NCBI GenBank assembly: GCA_030704615.1
Contig: CM060734.1
Location: forward strand, 33,126,042-33,186,041
Reading direction: 5' to 3'
DNA length: 60,000 bases
DNA from: Takakia lepidozioides
Lineage: Eukaryota; Streptophyta; Takakiopsida; Takakiales; Takakiaceae
Part shown: positions 46,731 through 58,800 of the stretch, piece after piece
Layout of the letters: each line of letters starts with the position of its first letter
How positions within the stretch are numbered: the first letter of the stretch is position 1
The notes under the pieces: generated by a model
What the model was told of the DNA's origin: nothing
Database searches by the model: none
What the model saw: only the letters and a program-made list of their open reading frames with translations
Translations under genes and position numbers: made by a program

Positions 46731-49645
46731 GCAGACAAAAGTACTTCAACATTACCCGCTCAATATCAAGATTTCAAAGATGTCTTCAAGAAGAAAAATG
46801 CAGACATGTTGCTAGAACATCGACCTTATGACTGTGCAATTGAGTTACAAGAAGGAGCCCAACCACCATTCGGCCCAATCTATAACTTATCCTAGACGGA
46901 GTTGGCTGCATTACGGGAATACATTGATGAAAATTTGTCGAAGCACTTCATCCGACATTCAAAATCACCCACGGGGGCGCCTATCTTGTTTGTGAAAAAG
47001 AATGACGGATCATTACGCATGTGTGTCGACTATCGCGGTCTCAATTAAGTCACAATCAAGAATCGTTATTCGTTGCCGCTAATTTCTGGGCTTTTCGACC
47101 AGCTGGGACGAACGAAGATTTTCACCAAAATCGACTTGAGAGGAGCCTATAACCTTGTACGGATAAAAGAAGGAGACGAATGAAAAACAACTTTTCGAAC
47201 AAGGTATGGACATTTTGAATACAGTGTTATGCCTATTGGTCTTACCAATGCTCAGCAATTTTTCAACATATGATGAATGACATCTTTCGAGAATTTTTAG
47301 ATGACTTTGTAGTCATCTATTTGGACGACATTTTGATATTTTCACAGAATGAAGAAGAATATGGCCGCCATGTACGCCTTGTCCTTGATAAATTAAGAGA
47401 AAGAGGACTATATGTCAAGTTGGAGAAATGTCTTTTCCATCAATCTGAGGTCGAATTTCAGGGCTACATTATTTCCAACAAAGACGTCTTTATGGATCAG
47501 AAGAAAATACAAACCATGATCGAGTGGATTAAACCAACTTCGGTCCGAGATGTACAATGTTTCTGGGCTTTGCAAATTTCTATAGAATCTTCATCAATGA
47601 CTACTCCAAAATTGCTGCACCGTTGACACGACTCACAGGGAAGGACAAATTTGTATGGGACGAGAAGGCTGATCAGACTGAAAGGCTAAAGCAGGCATTT
47701 ACAACGGCTCCAATACTGGTACATGCAGCCCATCTAAACCATTCTTCTTAGAAGCAGATGCATCGGACTTTGCACTTGGCGCGGTACTCTCGCAATACGA
47801 TACAGATGGCCGATTCCACCCTGTTGGTTTTCGTTCTTGCAAATTTTCCGCTGCGGAGATCAATTATGAAATCCATGACAAAGAACTTCTAGCGATTATC
47901 GATGTTTTTGAGGAGTGACGACATCTATTGGAGGGAGCTAAACATCAGGTCACTGTCTATACCGATCACAAAAACCTCGAATATTTTATGAGTGCTCGTG
48001 TTTTGAATCGGAGTCAAGCGAGATGAAGTATGTCAGTAGCAAGGTTTGATTTTGTTATTACCTACCGTCCCGGACATCTTCAAGGAAAACCAGATGCTCT
48101 TTCTCGACGATCGTATCTTGCGCCAAAAGAAGAAGATGCAGTTTTTGACTAACAAAAAACCATTATCTTGAAACCAGCAAATCTCCAATTGAATATGCTA
48201 TCCATGTCCACCTATGACGATGCAGAGATCATAAAGGAGATTCAGGAAGCACTGAAGAGCGACAATTTTGCTACGACACTACGAAGTTAACTAAATCAAC
48301 CTCGAGACAACCCACATGTTACAAACGACTTTGAATTCAAAGATGACTTACTTTACTTCAAGGGACTTCTATACATACCTCCAGGACCTACACGACTTCG
48401 AAGTTTTCAAACATGTCATGATCTTCCGGCTGCAAGACATTTCGGCTTCAACAAAACATTGGAGTTGATATCTAGGGACTATTGGTGGCCGCACATGTGA
48501 AAACTTGTGAAAGAATTCATAAAATCTTGTGACACGTGTGCTAGAGCGAAGTGACCACAACATCGACCTTACGGCCTTCTTCAACCATTATTCTATCGAC
48601 TTTATTAGGGACCTTTAGACTACCGATTCAATCCTTGTTATTATAGATCGTTTTACGAAGATGACACATTTCATTCCATGTAATAAGACGGTTACCGACG
48701 AGGAAACTGCAAGACTCTTCCTCAATAATATCTACCGCATTCATGGACTCCCGAAGGACATCGTATCTGATCGATGACCACAGTTCATATCAAATTTCTG
48801 GAGGGGATTATTTCACATATTGGATACTAAGATCAATCTCTCTACAGCTAATCATCCACAGACTGATGGTCAAACCGAACGTGTAACCCAGATTTTGGAG
48901 CAGTATCTTCGCTTTACGATAAATTATCACCAAGATAATTGAACGGACCTTCTGTCATTGGCTGAGTTTGCCTACAACAACACTATACATTCTTCGACCA
49001 AGCAAACTCCATTTTTCTCCAATTATGGTCATCATCCTCGAGCAAACCCTTTCCACATGAAGACTGTTGGAAGCCCTGCTGCAGAAAACCTTGCTACTCA
49101 TTTAGCTACGATTCATAAGGAGCTTACATCCCACCTCGCAGAAGCTCAAAAACAATACAAGGAGTATGCAGATTAACGTCGCCAACTCCAACCCTAGTTC
49201 AAGGTTGGAGATCGTGTGTGGCTTCTTCGACGAGACATACAAACCTCGCGACCATCAAGGAAGTTGGATTATCAGCGCCTGGGACCATTCAAAATTATTC
49301 GACAAATAAATCCGGTCAGTTTTCTGCTTGAACTCCCAAAAAATATGCGCATCCATCCAGTATTTCATGTTTCATTATTGGAGTTGTATCATCCATCGAA
49401 TATTCCAGGGTGAGTCTCCGTACCACCTCCACCAGTCGAAGTCAATCAAGAACTTGAGTATGAAGTCGACGAAGTCCTAGACTCTCGCATCAAGTATAAA
49501 CGTCTTGAGTATTTCGTACATTCGAAAGGCTACGACATCAGCGAACGAACGTGGGAACCTTCATCCAACCTCGCCAATGCATCTGACAAAGTCCAAGAGT
49601 TTCATCAACAATATCCAGCTAAGCCCCGAGCTACACGTCAATAAG
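46731..49645 (+). pseudogene. Gypsy pol, copy 2, disrupted
   Basis: RT with the catalytic [17 protein letters not shown] (47310-47360), RNase H with [15 protein letters not shown], integrase core with [20 protein letters not shown], and a chromodomain near 49440-49550 where the usual Trp is Ser (FVHSKGYD). Many stops are TGG to TGA or CAG/CAA to TAG/TAA relative to copy 3, for example E(TGA)KT in RT and N(TGA)T in integrase. It is not translatable. Confidence 0.85.
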
Positions 49646-49729
49646 ACGTCACAACGATGATGTCAGCCATGTTAGCTTCAAGGTGAAGACTCCACATTCA
49701 ATGTACCTGATACACTTTAAGGAGGGAGG

Positions 49730-50178
49730 AGCACCACACATCAATATATATAGTTATACTTCCAGCACTCTTGTATCTTGTATTGGCAGCATGGAGTCAC
49801 AGGAACCAGATACATTGGAGTTGTCTCTTACCCAGCTACCAGATCAGCCATTCCGACTCTCACGACCTTCAACATCACGTCGACGCTCTCAAGATGATGG
49901 GCCACCAATGCGACGCGTACTTCCTCGTCTGAATCCCGTACGACAGCAAGTGCAGCCTACTTGAAGTTTAATAATTCTGTTGGAGGTTGAGGCTTCGGAC
50001 CCAAAAGGCAACGAAATCACGTTTGAAGGCAGCTTCGAAAATCAGAATGCTCAAATCACTGCGTGGTCCCAAGTTCAAGGTGTTGGACACTATCAATGGT
50101 TGTAGGGACCTATAAATCATTTGAGTCAAGAACGAAGAGTCGAATACTTGGCAAGTACCATTCGCCGGATTTTGGATT
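49730..50178 (+). other. ~450-bp insert between pol and 3' LTR of gypsy copy 2
   Basis: Copy 1 passes directly from KEGG to SPTLSKSKILPLL here, while copy 2 has about 450 bp in between. It contains an AT-rich tatatatagttatact start, then a frame beginning MESQEPDTLELSLTQLPDQ with an Arg/Ser-rich SRPSTSRRRSQDDGPPMRR. The first ~225 bp recur inverted at 51080-51317. It looks like the leader and gag start of some other LTR element, but I cannot name it. Confidence 0.6.
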
Positions 50179-50247
50179 TTCTCCAACTCTAAGCAAGTCC
50201 AAGATTTTACCGCTCCTCGAGGAATTCGGCGCTAGAGGAGGGGGTAA

Positions 50248-50974
50248 TGTCACGGAAAAAACCCAGAAGAACTTACCAGGAGTAAATGCCAGAAGTTACC
50301 AAGTTATCATATTACCAAAAGTTACAATGACTTACCGTGATTTATCATGATCTACCATGATTTACCATTATTTAACAAGTACCGGGAGTTTACCAAATTA
50401 CCAAGAGTAACTTGGGAAACTCACTTAGGAAGTTCCCTTCCCTTTGGAAGAAACTTCTCCATCAAGATACTCTTTTGTTTAAGAAAGCTTCTCCATCAAG
50501 AAACCTTTGTTTAATCTTGGAAACTTCTCCATCAATATATCTCTTTTGTTTAAGGAAGCTTCTCCATCAAGAAACCTTTGTTTAATCTTGGAAACTTCTC
50601 CAACAAGAAACCTCCATAGGGGAAACTACTTGGGGAAGCTTCTTAGTAGCCAGTATATATAGGAGGCGAGACTGGACACTCTTCAGTCTCGCCAACACTA
50701 GTTCAAGCTACTCTTGTTTCCAGTTCCCAGTACTCCAGTCAAGTTCCCAGTACTCTAGCCCAGTTTCTAGTATCTGGTACTCCAGTCCAGTTTCTAACAT
50801 TCCAGTATTCAACCCGTGTTGCAATATCTTGTACTCTTGTTCATTGTTATAAAGATCGTCTTGATTCATATTTACTTATCGTGCATTCGGCCACGCCGAC
50901 CTTGACTTCTTGTCTAGCATTGTACCTCTAGTTTTATCTCTTGTTTGTGTTCAGTCATGTTCTCGTCCTTGACA
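50248..50974 (+). repeat. Gypsy LTR, copy 2 (727 bp, 3' LTR)
   Basis: It runs tgtcacggaaaaaacccaga to ...tcgtccttgaca and is preceded by the purine tract gaggagggggtaa. It is longer than the other LTRs partly because of a 71-bp tandem duplication: the stretch starting aagcttctccatcaagaaac occurs at 50485 and 50556. Confidence 0.85.
50654..50693 (+). promoter_or_regulatory. Gypsy LTR TATA box and adjacent 10-bp perfect inverted repeat (copy 2)
   Basis: TATATATA at 50654-50661 is followed after 3 bp by ggcgagactg, a 9-nt loop gacactctt, and cagtctcgcc (50665-50693). The position is where transcription would start, so this is the likely retrotransposon promoter. The role of the inverted repeat is unknown. 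Confidence 0.65.
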
Positions 50975-51317
50975 GCTTCTTCTGACGTCTTTCGAACAAA
51001 CGATTATCGCATGCAATGACTTGGGTGATGAATTCGCTCAATGTGCTCACGTTTGGCATTGTTAGCAACAAATCTTTTACTTGCCGTCGTACGGGGTTCA
51101 AACGAGGAAGTACGCATCGCATTGGTGGCCCATCATCTTGAGAGCGTCGGCGTGATGTTTCAGGTCGTGAGAGTTGGAATGGCTGATCTGGTAGCTGGGT
51201 AAGCGACAACTCCAATGTATCTAGTTCCTGTGATTCCATGCTGCCAATACAAGATGCAAGAGTTCTGGAAGTGTAGCTATATATACTGATGTGGGGTGCT
51301 CCTCCCTCCTTAGTGTT
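50975..51317 (-). other. Chimeric segment: gag fragment joined to the MESQ segment
   Basis: On the minus strand, integrase sequence (AEFAYNNT) passes directly into KEGGAPHISIYSY, then MESQELDTLELSLTQLPDQ, then a gag piece (KDLLLTMPNVSTLSEFITQV) that matches the gag of copy 3 at about 54413-54515. The result is a 127-codon open frame made of three unrelated parts. It ends exactly at the terminal CA of the copy-2 LTR. Confidence 0.7.
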
Positions 51318-53720
51318 GTTGTAGGCAAACTCAGCCAATGACAGAAGGTCCGTCCAATTATCTTGGTGATAATTTATTGTACAGCGAAGATACTATTCCA
51401 AAATCTGGTTTACACGTTCGGTTTGACCATCAGTCTGTGGATGATTAGCTGTAGAGAAGTTCATCTTAGTAAACAATATGTGAAATAATCCCCTCCAGAA
51501 ATTTGATATGAACTGTGGTCATCGATCAGATACGATGTCCTTCGGGAGTCCATGAATGCGGTAGATATTATTGAGGAAGAATCTTGCAGTTTCCTCGCCG
51601 GTAACCATCTTATTACATGGAATGAAATGTGTCATCTTCGTAAAACGATCTACAATAACAAGGATTGAATCGGTGGTCTTGGAAATTGGAAGGTCCCTAA
51701 TAAAGTCCATAGACACGGACGACCATGGACCCTCGGGAATGGGTAATGGTTGGAGAAGGCCGTAAGATCGATGTCGTGGTCCCTTCGCTCTAGCACACGT
51801 ATCACAAGATTTTATAATTTTTTTCACAAGTTTCCACATCTGCGGCCACCAATAGTCCCTAGATATCAACTCCAATATTTTGTTGAAGCCGAAATGTCCT
51901 GCAGCCGGAAGATCATGACATGTTTAAAGAATTCATAGTCGTGTAGGTCCTGGAGGTACATTGAGAAGTCCCTTGAAGAAAAGTAAGCCATCTTTGAATT
52001 CGAAGTCGTTTGTAACATGTGGGTTGTCTCGAGGTTGATTTAGTTGACTTCGTAGTATCGTAGCAAAATGGTTGCTCTTCAGTGCTTCATGAATCACCTT
52101 TATGATCTCTGCATCGTCATAGGTGGACATGGATAGCATATTCAATTGGAGATTTGCTGGTTTCAAGATAATGGATTTATGTTGGTCCAAAGCTGCATCC
52201 ACTTCTTTTGGCGCAAGATACGATCGTCGAGAAAGAGCATCTGGTTTTCCTTGAAGATGTCCGGGACGGTAGGTAATAACAAAATCAAACCTTGCTAGTG
52301 ACATACTCCATCTCGCTTGACTTCGATTCAAAACACGAGTACTCATAAAATATTCGAGGTTTTTGTGATCGATATAGACAGTGACCTGATGTTTAGCTCC
52401 CTCCAATAGATGTCGTCACTCATCAAAAGCATCGATAATCGCTAGAAGTTCTTTGTCATAGATTTCATAATTAATCTCCGCAGCGGAAAATTTGCGAGAA
52501 CGAAAACCAACAGGGTGGAGTCGGCCATTTTTACCGTATTGCGAGAGTTCCGCGCCAAGTGCAAAGTCCGATGCATCTGCTTCTAAGAAGAATGATTTAG
52601 ATGGGTCTACATGTACCAGTATTAGAGCCGTTGTAAATGTCTGCTTCAGCCTTTCAAATGTCTGGTCAACCTTCTCGTCCCATACAAATTTGTCCTTCCA
52701 TGTGAGTCGTGTCAACGGTGCAACAATTTTGAAGTAGTCATTGATGAAGATTCTATAGAAATTTGCAAAGCCCAGAAAACATTGTACATCTCGGACCGAA
52801 GTTGGTTTAATCCACTGGAGGATGGTTTGTATTTTCTTCTGATCCATAAAGACGCATTTGTCGGAAATAATGTAGCCCATAAATTCGACCTCGGATTGAT
52901 GGAAAATACATTTCTCCAACTTGACATATAGTCATATTTCTCTTAATTTATCAAGGACAAGGCGTACATGGCGGCCATGTTCTTCTTCATTCTGTGAAAA
53001 TATCAAAATGTCGTCCAAATAGATGACTACAAAGTTATCTAAAAATTCTTGAAAGATGTCATTCATCATATGTTGAAAAATTGCTGGAGCATTGGCAAGA
53101 CCAAAAGGCATAACACTGTATTCAAAATGTCCATACCTTATTCGAAAAGCTGTTTTCCATTCGTCTCCTTCTTTTATCCGTACAAGGTTATAGACTCCTC
53201 TCAAGTTGATTTTGGTGAAAATCTTCGTTCGTCTCAACTGGTCGAGAAGCCCAGAAATCAGCGGCAACGGATAACGATTCTTGATTGTGACTTTGTTGAG
53301 ACCGCGATAGTCGACACACATGCATAATGATAGGCGCCCCCCGCGGGTGATTTTGAATGTCGGATGAAGTGCTTCGACAATTCATCAATGTATTCACGTA
53401 ATGCAGCCAACTCCGTCTGGGATAAGTTATAGATTGGGCCGAATGGTGGTTGGGCTCATTCTTGTAACTCAATTGCACAGTCATAAGGTCAATGTTCTGG
53501 CAACATGTCTGCATTTTTCTTCTCGAAGACATCTTTGAAATCTTGATATTGAGCGGGTAATATTGAAGTACTTTTGTCTGTTGTGGTCTTGATTGGAGTC
53601 GCATAAAATGCAAATGCCGCCTCTTTTTTTGTAGCTCTCATGAAAGCTCTAGCTCCAAGGAATAGGGGTTGAATATCTTTGATATTTCTACATTTTTGTC
53701 TTGTAGAAATTTTTCGCGAT
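51318..53720 (-). pseudogene. Gypsy pol, copy 3 (RT, RNase H, partial integrase)
   Basis: [38 protein letters not shown] and the catalytic [17 protein letters not shown] (52932-53321). RNase [21 protein letters not shown] and [19 protein letters not shown] (52416-52919). Integrase: [33 protein letters not shown] and SVSMDFIRDLPISK (51519-51875). Single stops near 52930, 52415 and 51930 and the loss of the integrase 3' part inactivate it. Confidence 0.85.
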
Positions 53721-53722
53721 CG

Positions 53723-55165
53723 CTAGTCGATGTCGGGATTGTGAAGTACGAACCAGGGAAGTCCAAGGATCACAAAATTCGTTGGAGACTGGATGATGTT
53801 GAAAATAATATGTGATGCTTGATCTTTAAGCTTCACTTCAAGTGGTCGAGTTTCATGGTCCACATTTCCTGATGCTAACGGTCGTCCATCGATGACTTCA
53901 ACGGGGGCCAACAGTTTCTTCTTTACGAGCGTTAAATTGTGTTGTTTCGCAAAGTTTTTATCCATAAAACAAGCTGAAGCTCCTGAGTCCAAAAGTGTTT
54001 CTACAACGATATTTCGATTTTGCACTCTGATTTTTACCGGAACTGTGAAGCAAGGTGCAAGGTCTGGAGGTAGAAATAGACTTTTTTTCGGTAAGGAATT
54101 TGTGGTGTCCAGCCGCATGGTTCCTACTGTGACTGGACATCGTCGTTTTCCGACCTCCTCGTATCGAACACTTGAGTTGTGCCCCGAGCTTTGAATCTTC
54201 TCTTGTTGGGGCAGTTTAATGCTATGTGATCTTCTTTTCCGCAATAAAAGTATAATCCATTTGAGCGCGTCTTTATTTTTCTTGTGGCGTCAATGGTTGG
54301 AATCGGACAGCATCAATCTGCATAGGATCACTACTGGATGTCTGATGGATCGTTATATTTGGTGTCATAGTAGCAGTGACATGATGCGTCATCGACCATC
54401 CAGATCGCTTCTCTTGACGTCTTTCGAACGAACGATTATCGTATGCAATGACTTGGGTGATGAATTCACTCAGTGTGCTCATGTTTGACATTGTCAGCAA
54501 CAAATCTTTTACATCATTTTTTAGTCCACATCGAAACTGACTAATGATGCTCTTCTCATTCCAGTCGAGGTCGCACGCAAGTTGTCGAAATTCGGCAGCA
54601 TAAACGGAAGCAGGACGTGCTCCTTGTCGAAGATTTCGCATCTTTGTTTATGCAACTCTCTCTCTATCATTCTCTCCAAACGTTGCAGTGAACTCGGACA
54701 TCAATGCTTCAAAATTATATAGTAAATGCAAAATTTTTTTCTAATAGCGGTGCAAACCAAGATAGGGTAGTGCATGATAGAAGGGTGCCCACGAATCCCA
54801 CTTGAATACCTTCATCGGGGTAGCGTTGTGGATGTAGTCGTAGGAACAGTCGTACTTGTTGAACAAAATCGCGAAATCTTGATCTCGTCCCATCAAATTT
54901 CTCGGGCATGCTGATCTTTGGTTCTCTCGTAATGTGTTGAAGAGGAACCGTTGCAATACGAGCTGTTGCAGTAGGGACTCGTATGATTGAAGATCCATTG
55001 TTCGACTCATTTAACTCTGAAATTTGTTGTTGCAAATTGTGGAGAGCGTTGCCAAGATCTTGAGACTAATCAGCTTGCAATTGGGCGGTAGATGTACGAA
55101 GTTCTTGCATCTGGAGCTGAAGACTCTGCAATGTGGTGACCATTTCTGCAAATGTGCCTTCCATC
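53723..55165 (-). pseudogene. Gypsy gag and protease, copy 3
   Basis: Gag core (MPEKFDGTRSRFRDFVQQVR at 54715-55035; PASVYAAEFRQLACDLDWNE at 54273-54641). The zinc knuckle has Tyr in place of the first Cys (LYFYCGKEDHIALNCP). The aspartic protease (53723-54244) has the active-site LLDSGASACFMD and the flap-side FVILGLPWFV. Frames differ between the two gag pieces and protease, so at least two frameshifts are present. Confidence 0.8.
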
Positions 55166-55201
55166 TTAACTAACTAAACAACAAACTTTATCTCGCCAAA
55201 C

Positions 55202-55853
55202 TGTCAAGGACGAGAACATGACTGAACACAAACAAGAGATAAAACTAGAGGTACAATGTTAGACAAGAAGTCAAGGTCGGCGTGGCCGAATGCACGATGA
55301 GTAAATAGAAATCAAGACGATCTTTATAACAATGAACAAGAGTACAAGATATTGGAACACGACTTGAATACTGGAATGCTGGAAACTGGACTGGAGTACC
55401 AAATACTAGAAACTGGGCTAGAGTACTGGGAACTGGACTTAAGTACTGGGAATTGGAAACAAAAGTAGCTTGAACTGGTGTTGGCGAGACTGAAGAGTGT
55501 CCAGTCTCGCCTCCTATATATACTGGCTACTAAGAAGCTTCCCCAAGAAGCTTCACATATGGAGGTTTATTGCTGGAGAAGTTTCCAAGATTAAACAAAT
55601 ATTTCTTGATGAAGAAGCTTTCTTAAACAAATGAGGTATCTTGATGGAGAAGTTTCCTTTAAATGAAGCTTCCTGAGTAGTTTCCCAAGTTACTCTTGGT
55701 AATTTGATAAACTCCCGGTAACTTGATAAGTAATGGTAAATCATGGTAGATCATGATAAATCACGATAAGTCATGGTAATTTTCGGTAACATGGTAACAT
55801 GATAACTTCTGGTATTTACTCCTGGTAAGTTCTTCTAGGCTATGTCCATGACA
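55202..55853 (-). repeat. Gypsy LTR, copy 3 (652 bp, 5' LTR)
   Basis: In the element's orientation it runs TGTCATGGACATAGCC to ...TCTCGTCCTTGACA and is closely similar to the copy-1 LTR. Copia gag sequence starts immediately outside at 55854. Confidence 0.85.
55483..55524 (-). promoter_or_regulatory. Gypsy LTR TATA box and adjacent inverted repeat (copy 3)
   Basis: Minus-strand TATATATAG (about 55515-55523) is followed by GGCGAGACTG, a 9-nt loop and CAGTCTCGCC (55483-55511), a perfect 10-bp stem. As the only 5' LTR of the family here, this is the copy most likely to act as a promoter. Confidence 0.65.
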
Positions 55854-58800
55854 CCTGAGAGAAGATATACTAGCCTTCATTGAAAGGAACGTGACTCCAG
55901 TAGAAGGTTAGGGCAGGGAAGAGGTTCGTAGAAAGAAAAAGAGAGCTCTGACTATTATTAACCTGTCTCTCTCTGACAAAGTCATCCACTATGTCTCTCA
56001 CATGAGTGAACAAAAGGCAATCAGGGATGCTCTTGCCAAAATGTACGATGACAAGTCATCATCTAGGCAGGTGACAATCAAGAACAAGCTTCAAACGGCG
56101 AAAATGACTGAGGGCATGCTGATGGAAGATTTCCTCGAGAGCATCACCAACATGGTGGCCCAACTTGCAACTTTGGAGCGGAGCTCCCTGATGTAGGAGA
56201 ACTCACATTGAAATTACTGCATGAAGAAAGTCGCAGAGAGCTGAGAGGACGTAAACAGTGCCAGGACGAAGTACTGTGGGTGAAGTTTAAGCACTTCAAC
56301 AATGCCTACAGACAGGGAGAAAGGAAAAGCGGAGGAGGACAATTCCATCCTCAAAATTCTGTGGTTTCTACCTGTAATAGGTATGGCAGAGATGGCCACT
56401 GGGCAAAGAATTGTCCAGTACCCTATGAGGAGATCCTTAAGGCTCGGAACCACCAGACGAACATGGTTGAGGATGCACATGAGGATTCTGACGAGGAAGA
56501 TTGTGTTGGAGCTGCCGAAATGCTTACAGCGGTAATGGCTGCACTCAATACCAACGACGATCTCTTTCATGCAGAAAAACATGCTTCTTGGATCGTTGAT
56601 TCAGGAGCTAGTAGGCATGTCATTGGAAATTCAGGAATTCTCCATAACATGGAAACCAACAGCGGTACCTCCAGTGTTCGATCTGCTGGTGGTACGTATC
56701 ATTCTGTGAAGGGGAAAGGTCAAACTAATGTACTGCAAAATGGTGAAATAAAACATATTTCTGATGTTTTGTACGTCCCTGGTATGACAAGGAATTTGTT
56801 GTCTGTCGGTGCTCTAGCTGACAAAGGCCATCTTGGTATCTTTAGTGCATGTCAATGCTTGTTCGTAGAAAAAGACCATTCTCACGAAATTGTCTTGCAA
56901 GGAAAACGCATCAAGTCTACAGGCCTATATAACCTAGATTCTAGATCAAATGAGTCTCCTCTAGAAATTAATAGTGTAGAATCAGATGAGATTGCTAGAC
57001 TCTGACATAGACGACTTGGTCATCTTAATTATCATAGTCTTCATTTTCTTAGTAATAGTAATAAGGTTTTGGGAATGCCTAGAGTTCATCTCCTTTCAGA
57101 AGTCTGCAAACCGTGCCTACTAGGAAAACAACACCGAGAGAGGTTCCCTCGCAATAGTGAACAGAGAGCTAAGAGAATACTTGAATTAGTGCAAACCGAT
57201 CTTTGTGGACCCCTCCCTGTCGCATCTTTATCTGGTTCTAGGTACTTTATGGCCATTACAGAGGACTATAGCAAGTTCACATGGGTGTATTTTCTCAAAG
57301 AGAAAAGTCAAGCCTTCAGTTGTTTCAAAGATTTCAAGGTCATAATAGAAAAATTGACTGGTCAATTGATAAGCTACCTACGGACAGATAGGGGTGGTGA
57401 GTTCATTTCCACTGAATTCACCAAATTTTGCAAGAAGGAAGGGATTCAGCGGCAGCTCACCCAGTCCTACATGCCACAACAAAATGGAATCTCTGAGCGG
57501 AAGAACAGAACATTGCTGGAGCATGCTCGAAGTCTCTTACTGGAGAATTCTCTTCCAAAGTATCTCTGGACTGAGGCAGTCAATTATTCGGTCTATCTCC
57601 TTAATCAATCTCCTACCCGTGCTAACTCTGGCACTACTCCCTATCAACGATTTTCAGGTATGAAACCGGATATTTCCCACCTAAGAGTATTTGGGAGCAA
57701 ATCGTTTGTCCACGTTGATAAACATCAAAGGGATAAGCTCGATTCAAAGTCCATTGAATGTGTTTGGGTGGAATATGATATTGTCACGAAAGGGTACCGT
57801 TTGTTTAATCCAACTACTCGCAAAATTCTTATCAGCAGGGATGTTCAATTTATTGAAGTTGACAATTTTTCTCTAGAAGAAATTCCTCCCAAACTGACCT
57901 CCAACGATCCAACAGTTACAAGCACGAATCTGCCCACAGTATTCCATCATCCACTTATAGATTCAGGGGAGGCTCCATAATTGCCTACATCTCCGCCTGC
58001 CATCGACTTGCATGTTGATATTCCTATCCATGCACCAGATGCTAAGGAGACACCTCAAACTGGCAGTTCCCTGAAATTACGTGGAGAGGAGGCAGCTGCA
58101 GCCTGCTCCTACTCTTGCACCGGTACGATCAGGTCGAGAACGGAGAAGGCCAGCTCATCTGCAAGATTATGTCAATGTGGCGGAGACAACGATGCTTGAG
58201 CCCACGAATTATGCTGAAACAACTTCAATTTCTGGCTGGCAGACTGCCATGGATCAGGAGATGGCCTCCATTGAAAATAACCACATGTGGAAATTGGTTG
58301 ATCTCCCCCCAGGAAAGCGTCCAATCACAGCTAAGTGGGTGTACAAAGTGAAGAGGAAAGCAGATGGCTCCGTGGATAAACTCAAAGCTCGTCTTGTCGC
58401 TCGTGGATTTGAGCAAACAGAGGGTCTTGATTTTGATGAGACCTTTGCACCGGTGGTCAAGTGGGGCACTATTCGTGCTATCCTTGCTCTTGCTGCTCAT
58501 GAAGGTTGGCCTGTCTTTCACATGGATGTGAAGACCACCTTCCTAAATGACGATCTTTAAGAAGAGATATTTATGGAGCAGCCCCCAAGCTATATTGCTA
58601 TCAGATTTGAAATTAAGGTATGTCGATTATTTAAAGCTCTCTATGGGCTTAAGCAAGCTCCATGAGCTTGGTACTCAAAAATCGATACATATCTCAAGTC
58701 TCAGGGTATGCTAAAGAGTAATGCCGATTACAACCTGTACTACTTGAAGATTGATGGCAAAATGGTCATTCTTGTCCTCTACGTTGATGATCTCTTGTTT

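Larger units (their letters stand above)
46731..50974 (+). mobile_element. Ty3/gypsy element, copy 2 (3' half), inverted relative to copies 1 and 3
   Basis: It starts at nearly the same pol position as copy 1 but on the opposite strand (cagacaaaagtacttcaac at the junction). It runs through RT, RNase H, integrase and chromodomain to a complete 3' LTR. Gag, protease and 5' LTR are absent. A ~450-bp foreign insert lies before its LTR. Confidence 0.85.
50975..55853 (-). mobile_element. Ty3/gypsy element, copy 3 (5' LTR to mid-integrase)
   Basis: It has a 5' LTR, gag, protease, RT, RNase H and the first part of integrase, then breaks into the chimeric segment. There is no chromodomain or 3' LTR in this orientation. 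Pol pieces remain in one frame from 53321 to 51519, separated by single in-frame stops, so it is the best preserved copy. Confidence 0.85.

Noticed and set aside
42879-55853. One intact nested gypsy element bounded by the two outer LTRs
   Set aside because: The interior contains an inverted copy with its own LTR and a chimeric junction, and the outer flanks do not share a target duplication.
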